Positions 43,256 to 52,590 of a DNA stretch of 64,000 bases are shown here, piece by piece. Below the pieces are notes generated by a model. It was given only the letters and a program-made list of their open reading frames with translations, made no database searches and was not told the DNA's origin. The stretch covers positions 27,613 to 91,612 of the forward strand of contig DATMRT010000130.1 of assembly GCA_035565975.1 (NCBI GenBank). The letters run 5' to 3'. Position 1 is the stretch's first letter, and every line of letters begins with the position of its first letter. The position numbers were made by a program, and so were the translations under genes. This DNA is from Ga0077530 sp035565975. GTDB lineage: Bacteria > Pseudomonadota > Alphaproteobacteria > Rhizobiales > Hyphomicrobiaceae.

Positions 43256-45505
43256 TCAGGCAAATACGCGCTCGACCTTGCTCACGACCGATTTGCTCTT
43301 GAGCCCGTTGATGATGCGGTTGAGGTGGACGAGATCAAACACTTCCACCTCGATCATCATCTCCGTGAAGTCGGCGCCCCGGTACAGCATCCGGAGATTA
43401 TCGATGTTCCCGTCGTCCTCGCCGATGACTTGCGCGATCTGCGCGAGTGTCCCCGGCTCATTCAGCACTGTTACAGAGATTCGCGCAGGAAAGCGCTCCG
43501 GCGCCTCCTGGTTGATGTCCCAGGTTACATCGATCCAGCGCTCGTGCTCGAACTCGCTCAGGCGCGGGGAGTGGATCTGGAAAATGCGGATTCCCTCCCC
43601 GGGCGTCAAGACACCGACGATCCGGTCACCCGGCACCGCGCCGCCCGGCTCGAAGGATACCGGCACGTCGTTGCGCACGCCACGAATGACGATGCCCTTA
43701 CCGGCGCCAGTGCCGCCCGCGCCACTGCTCGTCGGCCATCGGAACTTGAGCCCCATGACCTTCGACAGGTTGAACCAGCCCTCCTCGCCGCCTTCGCCGT
43801 TCTCATAGCGATTGCGAGGACGGGTGCGGGAGCCGGCAGGCAACAGGTCTGCCGCCTCGGGCGCGATGGCGCGGATGACGTCGGCAATGGGAAGCTCGCT
43901 GCGCCCGACGGCGGCGTGCACGTCATCGACGGTCTTGTGCGTGAGACGCGAAAGGGCGCGACGTAGGCGATCGTCGGAATAGTCCTGGCCGATCTTGGCG
44001 AAGGCCGAGCCGAGCAGGCGGCGGCCGAGCTCGGCATACTGCCGGCGCAGTGAATCGCGCGCCGCGCGCCGGATGGCGCTGCGCGCCTTCCCGGTCACCG
44101 CAATGCGCTCCCAGGCGGCGGGCGGCGTTCGGCTGGCGGACGTCAGAATGTGCACTTCATCGCCGTTGCGCAGCGCCGTCGAGAGCGGCATCTGGCGACC
44201 ATTGATGTTGGCGCCGACGCAGGAGTTGCCGACGTCGGTGTGCACGGCATAGGCGAAGTCGATCGGCGTCGCGCCCTGCGGCAGCGCGATCAGCCGGCCT
44301 TTCGGTGTGAAGCAGAACACCTGGTCGTGGAAGAGCTCGAGCTTGGTGTGCTCGAGGAACTCCTCCGAGTTGTCGCCCTCGAGCAGCGTCTCGACGAGGC
44401 GACGCAGCCAGATGTACGGCCCCATCTCACGCATCGTCTCGGGCGTCGCGGCGGCCTTGCCGTTCGCCTTCGCGGCGTCCTTGTAAAAGGTGTGGGCGGC
44501 GACGCCGTACTCCGCCGTGACGTGCATCGGCTCGGTGCGGAGCTGCAGCTCGACGCGCTGGTGGCGCGGGCCGACGATCGTCGTGTGGATCGAGCGATAG
44601 CCGTTCTGCTTCGGCGTCGAGATGTAGTCCTTGAAGCGCCCGGGCACCGCGCGCCAGTTCGTATGAACGAGGCCGAGCGCGCGGTAGCAGTCCTCGATGC
44701 TGGCGCAGATCACACGAAAGCCGTAGAGGTCGGAAAGCTGCTCGAGCGAGATCTGGCGGTTCTGCATCTTCCGCCAGATCGAGTACGGTTTCTTCTCGCG
44801 TCCGGTCACTTCGGCGCTGAAATTGGCCTCCGCCAGCTTGGCGACGAGACTCTGGCGGATTTCCTCGACAAGCCCCTGGTTGTTCTCGCCGAGGCGATCG
44901 AGCCGCTCGCGCACCGTCCGGTAAGCTTCCGGATGCAGCCAGCGGAAGGCGAGATCCTCGAGCTCCTCGCGCATGGCCTGCATGCCCATGCGGCCGGCGA
45001 GCGGCGCATAGATCTCCAGCGTCTCCTCGCTGTTGCGCCGACGGCTCTCGGGCGACATGTGCTCGAGCGTGCGCATGTTGTGGAGACGGTCGGCGAGCTT
45101 GACGAGCAGGACGCGGATGTCGGTCGAGATGGCGACCAGCAGTTTCCTGAAATTCTCGGCCTGCTCGGCCTTCTTCGAGACGAGGTCGAGACGCTTGATC
45201 TTGGTGAGGCCGTCGACCAGCACGCCAATCTCGGGGCCGAAGAGCTGATCGATCTCGGCGCGCGTCGCCTCGGTATCCTCGATCACGTCGTGCAGCAGCG
45301 CCGTCGCGATCGTCGCATCGTCGAGCTTGAGATCGGTCAGGATCGCCGCGACTTCGAGGGGATGAGAGAAGTAGGGATCGCCCGAAGCGCGCTTCTGATG
45401 TCCGTGCGCGCGCATGGCATAGACGTAAGCACGATTGAGCAGCGTCTCGTCGGCCTTGGGGTCATAGCGGAGCACCCGCTCGACCAGCTCGTACTGACGC
45501 ATCAT
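43256..45505 (-). CDS. rsh: bifunctional (p)ppGpp synthetase/hydrolase (Rsh)
   Basis: 749 residues, full RelA/SpoT. The HD hydrolase domain (about 25-180) has HGHQKRASGDPYFSHPLEV and ALLHDVIEDTEAT; the synthetase domain (about 230-350) has LYGFRVICASI, KDYISTPKQNGYRSIHTT; then TGS (about 395-455, VFCFTPKGRLIALPQGATP) and a C-terminal ACT domain (from about 670). Both HD and synthetase motifs are intact, so it makes and degrades the alarmone, the single-Rsh pattern of alphaproteobacteria. Downstream of rpoZ on the same strand. Confidence 0.96.
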   Translation of the reverse strand: MMRQYELVERVLRYDPKADETLLNRAYVYAMRAHGHQKRASGDPYFSHPLEVAAILTDLKLDDATIATALLHDVIEDTEATRAEIDQLFGPEIGVLVDGLTKIKRLDLVSKKAEQAENFRKLLVAISTDIRVLLVKLADRLHNMRTLEHMSPESRRRNSEETLEIYAPLAGRMGMQAMREELEDLAFRWLHPEAYRTVRERLDRLGENNQGLVEEIRQSLVAKLAEANFSAEVTGREKKPYSIWRKMQNRQISLEQLSDLYGFRVICASIEDCYRALGLVHTNWRAVPGRFKDYISTPKQNGYRSIHTTIVGPRHQRVELQLRTEPMHVTAEYGVAAHTFYKDAAKANGKAAATPETMREMGPYIWLRRLVETLLEGDNSEEFLEHTKLELFHDQVFCFTPKGRLIALPQGATPIDFAYAVHTDVGNSCVGANINGRQMPLSTALRNGDEVHILTSASRTPPAAWERIAVTGKARSAIRRAARDSLRRQYAELGRRLLGSAFAKIGQDYSDDRLRRALSRLTHKTVDDVHAAVGRSELPIADVIRAIAPEAADLLPAGSRTRPRNRYENGEGGEEGWFNLSKVMGLKFRWPTSSGAGGTGAGKGIVIRGVRNDVPVSFEPGGAVPGDRIVGVLTPGEGIRIFQIHSPRLSEFEHERWIDVTWDINQEAPERFPARISVTVLNEPGTLAQIAQVIGEDDGNIDNLRMLYRGADFTEMMIEVEVFDLVHLNRIINGLKSKSVVSKVERVFA

Positions 45506-45674
45506 GCCGCTTCAAGCCCCTGCATCCGGCACCGCCCAGACCAAGACACGAGCTCGCGCACGCCGGTCGCTGCGCTACGACCTCTCCTTATGAAACATAA
45601 GCATGAGTCTTGACCGCGACCAGAACGAGCCCCGGCGTCGAACCGAACAAGATTGATGAGAGCGCAGCCGCGCC

Positions 45675-46115
45675 TCAGCGACCGCGCGCCCCGCCGTTGC
45701 CGCCGCCACCACCGCCATTGGAGGAGGGCTCGATCGGCGCCATGCTCTCCATGGCACGCAGAAGCTGCTCCTCCGACATGGTGATCTGATCGATCGCGGT
45801 ATCGGCGGACTGGTCGTCGCGGCCGAGCTGCTGGCGGCTGCGGTCGGCGCCGATGAGCGGCGCGGCGCCGGCCTCGGGCTCGTCGATCTCGACGTTCTTC
45901 TGGATGGAATGAATGAGGCTCTCGCGGAGGTCATCGGCCGGAACAGTCCGTTCGGCCACTTCTCTCAGCGCAATCACCGGGTTCTTGTCGTTGTCGGGCT
46001 CGACCGTCAGATGCGAACCCGAGGCGATCGCGCGGGCGCGATGAGCCGCAAGCAGCACCAGTTCGAACCGATTGGGGACCTTGTCCACGCAATCTTCAAC
46101 CGTGACACGCGCCAT
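45675..46115 (-). CDS. rpoZ: RNA polymerase subunit omega
   Basis: 146 residues. MARVTVEDCVDKVPNRFELV, LAAHRARAIASGSHLTV and KNPVIALREVAERTV are the omega core, which chaperones beta' and forms part of the ppGpp site. The C-terminal half is an extension ending in a poly-Gly/Asn stretch, longer than E. coli omega (91) as usual in this group. It precedes rsh on the same strand, a common arrangement linking omega with the stringent response. Confidence 0.95.
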   Translation of the reverse strand: MARVTVEDCVDKVPNRFELVLLAAHRARAIASGSHLTVEPDNDKNPVIALREVAERTVPADDLRESLIHSIQKNVEIDEPEAGAAPLIGADRSRQQLGRDDQSADTAIDQITMSEEQLLRAMESMAPIEPSSNGGGGGGNGGARGR

Positions 46116-46227
46116 CGCCGTTCAATCCTCGATTTTCAGGTGTCCATCAGGGCAAGGGGCGCACCGCCGGCGCCATCAGGGATCGCTGCCCACTCGCGGG
46201 GGTTAATGCCACGAATAAGCCGTTGAA

Positions 46228-46752
46228 TCAAGCCGGCGCAATGCCGCGGCGAAGGTCCGGTCTGCGCCGGAGAAGCGCCCCCGCCGTGAGCCCGAGAGCG
46301 GGGTGACGCCAATGGGGAGCCGCCTCTTCCAGCGGCACCAGCACGAAACCGCGCTCGTGCATGAGCGGATGAGGCAGGACCAGGGGGCCGCCTGCCCGGT
46401 TGAGTGCTGGCCAGTTCAGGATGCGGCCCCCGTAGTCGACGAGGTCGAGATCGAGGGCCCGAGCGCTCCACCGCGCCCGCGGCCGCCGCCCGGCCCGGCG
46501 CTCGATAGCCTTGAAAAGGCGCAGCAGGCCGCCAAGTGCAAGGTCGGTATGCGCAAGAGCGACCGCATTATAGAAATCCGGCATAAGTCCTGCGCCGAAA
46601 TGCGGGCAGGTGCGGTAAATTCGCGAACACGCGGCAATAAAGACCCGGTTTTGCTCAAGTATGTCGAGTGAGCGCCGAAGTGTTTCCATCGGGTCGCCCC
46701 AAGGGCCCGATACGTTAGCACCTATTGATATCAAGCAGTTTGACCGGATCAT
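46228..46752 (-). CDS. folK: HPPK, folate biosynthesis pyrophosphokinase
   Basis: 174 residues. CLISIGANVSGPWGDPMETL, SRIYRTCPHFG, DFYNAVALAHTDLAL, RWSARALDLDLVDYGG (Mg/ATP-binding Asp pair; the usual RWGPR is RWSAR here) and LPHPLMHERGFVL identify HPPK. It transfers pyrophosphate to 6-hydroxymethyl-dihydropterin before FolP. The start is uncertain: ATG 46752 fits the family, while the in-frame ATG at 46803 adds 17 unconserved residues. It opens the rpoZ-rsh run of genes. Confidence 0.9.
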   Translation of the reverse strand: MIRSNCLISIGANVSGPWGDPMETLRRSLDILEQNRVFIAACSRIYRTCPHFGAGLMPDFYNAVALAHTDLALGGLLRLFKAIERRAGRRPRARWSARALDLDLVDYGGRILNWPALNRAGGPLVLPHPLMHERGFVLVPLEEAAPHWRHPALGLTAGALLRRRPDLRRGIAPA

Positions 46753-46993
46753 TCCGTTGATCGCGTTATGCGAATCGCAGTGATAAGCATACGTAAGCTG
46801 CATTGGCTTCAGCCGGCGAAGGGTCTAAGATGTGGCGATGTATCACTTCATTTCGCACGGGTTGGTCTATATACGGTTGCACAACCTTGGGCATTCGGTC
46901 TGCGCGATCGTCGTAAGGCCTTCTCCCAATATGACGTTGTGACATCACGCTCGTGCTCCCCGGCCGGGCCAACAATGAAAAGGCAATCCGACG

Positions 46994-47641
46994 ATGTTTT
47001 TCTACCCAACGGAGCGCATTGCGCTTTTCATCGATGGGGCAAACCTCTACGCGACCGCCAAGGCGCTGGGATTCGACATCGACTACAAGAACCTGCTCGG
47101 TGTCTTCCGGAGCAAAGGTTACTTGGTCCGCGCCCTTTACTATACCGCCCTCGTCGAGGATCAGGAGTACTCATCGATCCGGCCGCTGATCGATTGGCTC
47201 GATTACAACGGCTACACGATGGTAACCAAGCCGACCAAGGAGTTCACGGACGCCTCCGGCCGGCGGAAGATCAAGGGCAACATGGACATCGAGCTGACCG
47301 TCGATGCCATGGAGCTGGCGCCGAAGCTGGATCACGTCGTGCTCTTCTCCGGTGACGGCGATTTCAGGAGCCTTGTCGCGGCACTGCAGGCGAAGGGACT
47401 GCGCGTCAGCGTCGTCTCCACGCTGCAAACGCAGCCGCCCATGGTCGCCGACGAGCTGCGCCGGCAGGCGGACCAGTTCATCGACATCGCCGATCTCGAG
47501 AAGGACATCTGTCGCGATCCGAGCCAGCGCATCCCGCGCGAAGCCCGCGAGACGCGCCTCGCGCAGTTCCGTGCGCAGCGCGATCGCGAAGGCGTCGCTC
47601 CCGGTGCTTCTCAGCACAGCCACGACGACGTGGATATGTGA
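46994..47641 (+). CDS. NYN-domain (LabA/DUF88) RNase-like protein
   Basis: 215 residues. ERIALFIDGANLYATAKALG, then KGNMDIELTVDAMEL and VVLFSGDGDFRSLVAAL supply the conserved Asp cluster of the NYN/PIN-like nuclease fold. It ends in a polar His/Asp tail. Relatives cleave RNA. Gene order NYN-smpB-dapA is typical of Bradyrhizobium-like genomes. The leader holds GGTTG-CA-CAACC at 46875-46886. Confidence 0.85.
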   Translation: MFFYPTERIALFIDGANLYATAKALGFDIDYKNLLGVFRSKGYLVRALYYTALVEDQEYSSIRPLIDWLDYNGYTMVTKPTKEFTDASGRRKIKGNMDIELTVDAMELAPKLDHVVLFSGDGDFRSLVAALQAKGLRVSVVSTLQTQPPMVADELRRQADQFIDIADLEKDICRDPSQRIPREARETRLAQFRAQRDREGVAPGASQHSHDDVDM

Positions 47642-47672
47642 GCAGGTCGCAGGTCCACCAACGACTTCGATG

Positions 47673-47705
47673 ACGGCGTCGGGCATCTCGCCCGGCGCCG
47701 TTCTC
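47673..47705. terminator. hairpin terminator between NYN and GNAT genes
   Basis: A 12-bp stem with one wobble pair (47673-47684, 47690-47701), a 5-nt loop and a modest TTCTCATTT tail. It lies between convergent genes. Confidence 0.6.
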
Positions 47706-48492
47706 ATTTCTGAAGATAGCGATAGTGATACGTGCCGGCTGCTGTGTAGCCGAGCGCCGCATAGAGGCCTTGTGCGGGCGTGTTGGTCGTCACGGCCTGA
47801 AGCCCGATCGTGCGCGCGCCCTGCGCGCTTCCCCAGGCTTCGAGCGCGGACATGACCGCCGACGCCGCGCCCTGACGCCGAGCCGATGAAGCCGTGCCGA
47901 CGCATTCGGCAATCACCGCGCCTTCGTGCAGCACGCCGAGCGCCGTCGCAATGGTCTCGCCGCTGCGGAGGACCTCGGCGAAGACGCAGGGCGCCGGCAC
48001 GCGCGCCAGAATGGCCGACGCGAACGGCCGCCGGTCGGGCGTGACGTTGCTGAGATAGACGCGCAGCCAGCCTTCGGATGGCGCCGCGCCGAGCGCGACA
48101 TCATCCGGCATCGCGACAGCCTCCACGGCCTTCACGAGCGTCGTCACCGGATCGTGGATCACGTAACCGCGCGCCGCGAGACGTGCATCGAGATCTTCAG
48201 GCTCGGAGAGCGGAAAGCCGACCTGGAAGCGCACGGGCGCGCCGCGCTCTCCGTAGAGATGTTCGATCGCATCGATCGTGCGCTCGACGTCCGTGCCGAG
48301 ATAGTGAAGCGCCGAAACCGAGTTCGCACGCTGCGAGCCGCCCCCCGAATAGCGCCACAGCCAGCCGTCCACCTCGCGCGTCTCGCCAGCCGGCCACGCA
48401 CGCACGGCTGCATGCTCGATGGCCAGCAAACGCTCCCGCTCGGAAACGGCGGCGGAGGCGACAGCACCACCAGCGCCTGCAGCGCGCATCAT
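47704..48492 (-). CDS. GNAT-family N-acetyltransferase
   Basis: 262 residues. A variable N-terminal half (about 1-130) precedes the GNAT domain, with VIAECVGTASSARRQGAASAVMSAL (the acetyl-CoA pyrophosphate loop is ARRQGAAS) and IGLQAVTTNTPAQGLYAALGYT. Acceptor unknown. The ATG overlaps the smpB stop (ATGA), suggesting coupling to smpB expression though not necessarily a shared role. Confidence 0.75.
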   Translation of the reverse strand: MMRAAGAGGAVASAAVSERERLLAIEHAAVRAWPAGETREVDGWLWRYSGGGSQRANSVSALHYLGTDVERTIDAIEHLYGERGAPVRFQVGFPLSEPEDLDARLAARGYVIHDPVTTLVKAVEAVAMPDDVALGAAPSEGWLRVYLSNVTPDRRPFASAILARVPAPCVFAEVLRSGETIATALGVLHEGAVIAECVGTASSARRQGAASAVMSALEAWGSAQGARTIGLQAVTTNTPAQGLYAALGYTAAGTYHYRYLQK

Positions 48493-48965
48493 CCCTTCTC
48501 CCGCATGAGGCGCGCCTTCTGGCGCTGCCAGTCGCGCTTGGCCGCCGTCTCGCGCTTGTCGTGCATCTTCTTGCCCTTGGCGAGACCGAGCTTGAGCTTC
48601 GCGCGTCCGCGCGCGTTGAAATAGATCTCGAGAGGAATGAGCGTCATGCCTTCGCGCTGCACGGCCTGCGAAAGCTTGTCGATCTCGCGCCGATGCAGGA
48701 GGAGCTGGCGCGGGCGGCGCGGGGCGTGCTGGAAGAAATTGCCGGCGAGCTGGTACTCGGGGATGTAGGCATTGACGAGCACGAGGCCGCCGCCTTCGGC
48801 CGAGGCATAGCTCTCGGTGATGTTGGCCTGCCCCTTGCGCAGTGACTTCACCTCGGTGCCGGTGAGCGAAATTCCGGCTTCGAAGGTATCCTCGATGAAA
48901 TACTCGTGCCGGGCGCGCCGGTTCTCGGCGACCAGCTTGCGGTCGTCATCGTCCTTCTTCGACAT
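48489..48965 (-). CDS. smpB: SsrA-binding protein SmpB
   Basis: 158 residues. ENRRARHEYFIEDTFEAGISLTGTEVKSLR, NAYIPEY, PRRPRQLLLHRREI, LTLIPLEIYFN-type and GRAKLKLGLAKGKKMHDKRE are all SmpB blocks; the basic C-terminal tail reads the mRNA channel. It recruits tmRNA to stalled ribosomes. tmRNA itself is not in the window. Confidence 0.96.
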   Translation of the reverse strand: MSKKDDDDRKLVAENRRARHEYFIEDTFEAGISLTGTEVKSLRKGQANITESYASAEGGGLVLVNAYIPEYQLAGNFFQHAPRRPRQLLLHRREIDKLSQAVQREGMTLIPLEIYFNARGRAKLKLGLAKGKKMHDKRETAAKRDWQRQKARLMREKG

Positions 48966-49065
48966 GATACATGCTTCTTTGCAGGCGGGCCGAAAGACTG
49001 CGGGCTGCCCGAACTATATAGGGGCAGCCCGACCGATTGGACACCGCGGCGATATAATGGGCGGA

Positions 49066-49959
49066 CTACTCCGCCGCTTTGACCTCGAGCAGGCCCGCGT
49101 GCGCGAGCGCGGCATCGACGGTCTTCTTGCTCGCATCGGAAAGCGGCGCCAGCGGCAGGCGGCAATCGGGGCTCTCGATCACGCCGAGGCGCCAGGCCGC
49201 ATATTTCACCGGCCCTGGATTGGTCTCACAGAAGAGCGCGCCGTGCAGCGGCATGAGGATGTCCTGGATTTCGAGCGCACGGCGGAAATTGCCCGCAAGG
49301 CAGGCGTTCTGGAATTCCGCGCAGAGCTTCGGCGCGACGTTGGACGTCACCGAGATGCAGCCGTTGCCGCCATGCGCCATGAAGCCGAGACAGGTCGCAT
49401 CCTCACCCGAGAGCGCAGCATGGGGCTTGCGGATGAGCAGGCGGTGCTGCGACTGGCGCTCCATGTTCGCGGTGGCATCCTTGATGCCGGCGAAATTCTT
49501 GAGCTCGGAGATGCGGGCCATGGTCTGGGCGGAGATATCGACGACCGTGCGCCCCGGCACGTTATAGACGATGAAGGGCAGGTCGACGGCCTCACTGATC
49601 GCCTTGAAGTGCAGGAAGAGCCCTTCCTGCGTCGGCTTGTTGTAGTAGCCCGTCGAATGCAGGGTCGCGTCCGCACCCGCCTTCTTGGCGAACGCGGTAA
49701 GCTCGATGGCCTCCTCGGTGGAATTCGAGCCCGCCCCCGCGATCACCGGGACGCGCTTCCTCGCCGTACGGATGCAGAGCTCGACGACGTGCATGTGCTC
49801 GTCATGGCTGAGCGTCGGCGTCTCGCCGGTTGTCCCCACAGGAACCAGACCATGCGACCCCTGAGTGATCTGCCAGTCGACGAAGCGCTGGAAGCTCTGA
49901 TCGTCGACTTTGCCGTTTTTGAATGGCGTGACCAGCGCTGTGAACGAACCCTTGAACAT
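49066..49959 (-). CDS. dapA: 4-hydroxy-tetrahydrodipicolinate synthase
   Basis: 297 residues, standard. TALVTPFKNGKVD, GTTGETPTLSHDEH, GYYNKPTQEGLFLHF (Tyr for catalysis), VYNVPGRT and FAGIKDATAN with the Schiff-base Lys define DapA. It condenses pyruvate with aspartate semialdehyde toward lysine and meso-diaminopimelate. The ATG at 49959 has GGAGG. One oddity is TGYYNKP where TPYYNKP is usual. Divergent from the lytic transglycosylase gene. Confidence 0.94.
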   Translation of the reverse strand: MFKGSFTALVTPFKNGKVDDQSFQRFVDWQITQGSHGLVPVGTTGETPTLSHDEHMHVVELCIRTARKRVPVIAGAGSNSTEEAIELTAFAKKAGADATLHSTGYYNKPTQEGLFLHFKAISEAVDLPFIVYNVPGRTVVDISAQTMARISELKNFAGIKDATANMERQSQHRLLIRKPHAALSGEDATCLGFMAHGGNGCISVTSNVAPKLCAEFQNACLAGNFRRALEIQDILMPLHGALFCETNPGPVKYAAWRLGVIESPDCRLPLAPLSDASKKTVDAALAHAGLLEVKAAE

Positions 49960-50190
49960 GGTTTTCCTCCGCTCGTTGCTCGCTGTCTCACGCCGCGACG
50001 CCGCTACCTGTGGCACAAATGCCAAGGCACGCGCCCGCCCATCCCATAGGATAGCGAGGTGCGGCACACGCTGACGTGGTTTCTGTATCTCACATTTCGC
50101 CTTTGCCCGAAAGCCTGCACGTTTCACGGTTATCTTTAAGCAATGGTCCGAAATTACGAATCGATGAGATCAATCGGGGGGAACTACGGG

Positions 50191-52536
50191 ATGCCGGACA
50201 TCGCAAGGCCCGGACGGCCCCTTGGCCGCCTCGGCGGGCGCATGAGCCTCCGGGCCATCCTCGCCATGCTTGCCGTGCTGCTGGCGTGCGCGCCGCTCGC
50301 TCTTGCGGCAGGTTCCGGGATGGCCGCCGCCCAAGGCAGCAAGAAGACCGTAAAAGCCAAATCCGCGACGAAGAAGACGGCTACGAAAAAAACCGCGCCA
50401 CCGTTGCCGAACCAGAGACCTGGCCGCCTCGCGGACGCGCACGAACCAGCCAAAGCCGACGAGGATGGCGGTCCTCAACCGCCTGCCGTGCCGACCATGG
50501 CCGTACGCGCAGCCGTCGCCGGCTCGCCCGAGGCAAGCTACTTTGCCGCCATGGACAAGCTGATCGCGCCGGTCCGCGACAGCAAGCTTTCGCCCGCCGA
50601 TGTGCAGCGCCTCAAGGACGCGCTCGGCGCCGTCGACAAGCATGATCGAGCCGAAGCCGACGTGCATGCGGCCAAGATCGCCGAACCGGTCGTGCGCACG
50701 CTCGTCAGATGGTACGCGCTGCGCAATGGCGTCGGCGTGCCGGCGGACTTCGTACGCTTCATGGCCGAAAGCCCGGGCTGGCCGGATGCCACCCTGCTCA
50801 AGCGCCGTTCCGAGCAGCAGCTTCTCTCGGCCGGCGGCCCTGCCAAGGATATCCTTGCGTTCTTCGCCGCCAATCCGCCGCTGTCCGGCGCCGGCTCGAT
50901 CGCGCTCGCCTCGGCACACCTCGCGCTCGGCGATGAGGCGCGCGCCAAGGCGATGGCCGTGAAGGCCTGGCGCGAAAACGACATCCCAGCTTCCTCCGAG
51001 GCAGGCTTCCTCGCGCGCTTCGAGCGCTTCCTCACCGCCGCGGATCACCGCCGCCGCCTCGATACCATCCTGATCGACGAGGGGCGCTTCTCGGCCCAGC
51101 GCACGCCACGCGTCGCGGCCGCACGCCGCCTGCTCGCGAAGCTCGATGGCGTCGAGCGCAAGAAGGCGGAAGCCCGCATCGCCGTCTATTCACGGGCCCG
51201 CAATGCCGCGAAGCTCGTGGCCAATCTGCCCGCGAGCACTAAGGACCTTTCATCACCAGCGGGATCGGATTGGGGCCTGCTCTTCCAGCGCATTCAGCTC
51301 GCACGAACCCAGGGCAAGGAGGACGAGGTCGCCCGCCTCCTCCGTTTCGCGCCCGCCGATGCCGACGCGCTCGTCGATCCCGACGCGTGGTGGCTGCACC
51401 GGCGCTGGGTCATCTATGAGTTCCTCGGCGCCGGCCGCTTCAAGGAAGCCTATGACATCGCGCGCGCGCCGGGACCGCTCACGGTCAACCCGATCAAGGA
51501 TGCGACGTTCCTCGCGGGCTGGATCGCTCTGCGCCACCTCAAGGACAGCAAGGCTGCCGTGCCGCATCTCGAAGCGTCGCGCGAGAACGCGGACGGACCA
51601 CTGAGCGCGGCGCGTGGTAACTACTGGCTCGCACGCGCCCACGAGGCACTCGGCCGGACGGACGACGCCAACCGCTTCTATAGGGAAGCCGCCGCGCGCA
51701 TCGACACATTCCACGGCGCACTCGCCCGCCAGAAGCTCAATCCAGGCCCGCAGGATGCGCCGATGCCGCTCCCGGCCATGCCCTCGGCGAGCGATGCCGA
51801 GAGCTTCAACGGCCATCCTCTGGTACGCGCCGCCATTCTTGCGCATCATGCCGACGTCGGCCGCGGCATCACGCGCATCATCGTGGCGCACCTGCGTTCG
51901 GTCCTGAAGAGCGAGGCCGAAATGGCCATGCTGGCTCATCTCGCCAATGCGATCGGCGATCACCAGATGGCCGTACGCGTTGGCAAGAGCGGCGTCGCGC
52001 GCGGCATGAACCTCTACACCTATTCCTATCCCGTGCACCCCTTTCCCGAGTACAAGCCGCTGCGCCAGTCACCCGAACGCGCGCTGCTCCTCGCCATCGC
52101 GCGGCAGGAAAGCGAGTTCAATCCCGAGATCGTCTCGCACGCCGGCGCACGCGGGCTCCTGCAGGTCATGCCGATCACCGCGCGCCACATCTGCCGCGAT
52201 CACAAGATCAAGTGCGACATCCCCCGGCTCGTCAGCGATACGAGCTATAACGCAATGATCGGCAGCGCCTACATCGGCGATCGCAAGGAGGAGTTCGACG
52301 GGAGCTACGTGCTGACACTCGCCGGCTATAACGCAGGGCCAGGCCGCGCGCGCCAGTGGATGCGCCGCTTCGGCGATCCGCGCACGAAGGACATCGATCC
52401 GATCGACTGGATCGAGATGATCCCCTTCGAGGAGACCCGCGAGTACGTGAAGAAGGTGCTCTCGAACGTGCAGATGTACCGCGCCCGCCTCGGCGAGCCG
52501 ACGCCCGTGCGTCTCGTGTCGGATCTGAAGCGATAG
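50191..52536 (+). CDS. soluble lytic murein transglycosylase (SLT family)
   Basis: 781 residues. A signal peptide (hydrophobic LRAILAMLAVLLACAPLALA) is followed by a Lys/Thr-rich linker, a long helical superhelix (about 120-600) and a C-terminal SLT domain with ARQESEFNPEIVSHAGARG (catalytic Glu about residue 640), LLQVMPITA and AGYNAGPGRARQW. It cleaves peptidoglycan with formation of 1,6-anhydro-muropeptides. ATG 50191 has GGGGGG upstream; an ATG at 50143 is also possible. Confidence 0.9.
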   Translation: MPDIARPGRPLGRLGGRMSLRAILAMLAVLLACAPLALAAGSGMAAAQGSKKTVKAKSATKKTATKKTAPPLPNQRPGRLADAHEPAKADEDGGPQPPAVPTMAVRAAVAGSPEASYFAAMDKLIAPVRDSKLSPADVQRLKDALGAVDKHDRAEADVHAAKIAEPVVRTLVRWYALRNGVGVPADFVRFMAESPGWPDATLLKRRSEQQLLSAGGPAKDILAFFAANPPLSGAGSIALASAHLALGDEARAKAMAVKAWRENDIPASSEAGFLARFERFLTAADHRRRLDTILIDEGRFSAQRTPRVAAARRLLAKLDGVERKKAEARIAVYSRARNAAKLVANLPASTKDLSSPAGSDWGLLFQRIQLARTQGKEDEVARLLRFAPADADALVDPDAWWLHRRWVIYEFLGAGRFKEAYDIARAPGPLTVNPIKDATFLAGWIALRHLKDSKAAVPHLEASRENADGPLSAARGNYWLARAHEALGRTDDANRFYREAAARIDTFHGALARQKLNPGPQDAPMPLPAMPSASDAESFNGHPLVRAAILAHHADVGRGITRIIVAHLRSVLKSEAEMAMLAHLANAIGDHQMAVRVGKSGVARGMNLYTYSYPVHPFPEYKPLRQSPERALLLAIARQESEFNPEIVSHAGARGLLQVMPITARHICRDHKIKCDIPRLVSDTSYNAMIGSAYIGDRKEEFDGSYVLTLAGYNAGPGRARQWMRRFGDPRTKDIDPIDWIEMIPFEETREYVKKVLSNVQMYRARLGEPTPVRLVSDLKR

Positions 52537-52549
52537 CGTCGTGACCGTT

Positions 52550-52582
52550 CTTCTCCTTCTCCCCGCGTGCGGGGAGAGGGAA
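52550..52582. repeat. dispersed repeat, second module only
   Basis: CTTCTCCCCGCG-TGC-GGGGAGAGGG hairpin between the convergent transglycosylase and extensin-like genes. It matches the second hairpin of repeat copies 2 and 3 and may act as a bidirectional terminator. Confidence 0.55.
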
Positions 52583-52590
52583 CACAAAGG

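Noticed and set aside
44150..45613. 487-codon frame opposite rsh
   Set aside because: Antisense shadow of rsh.
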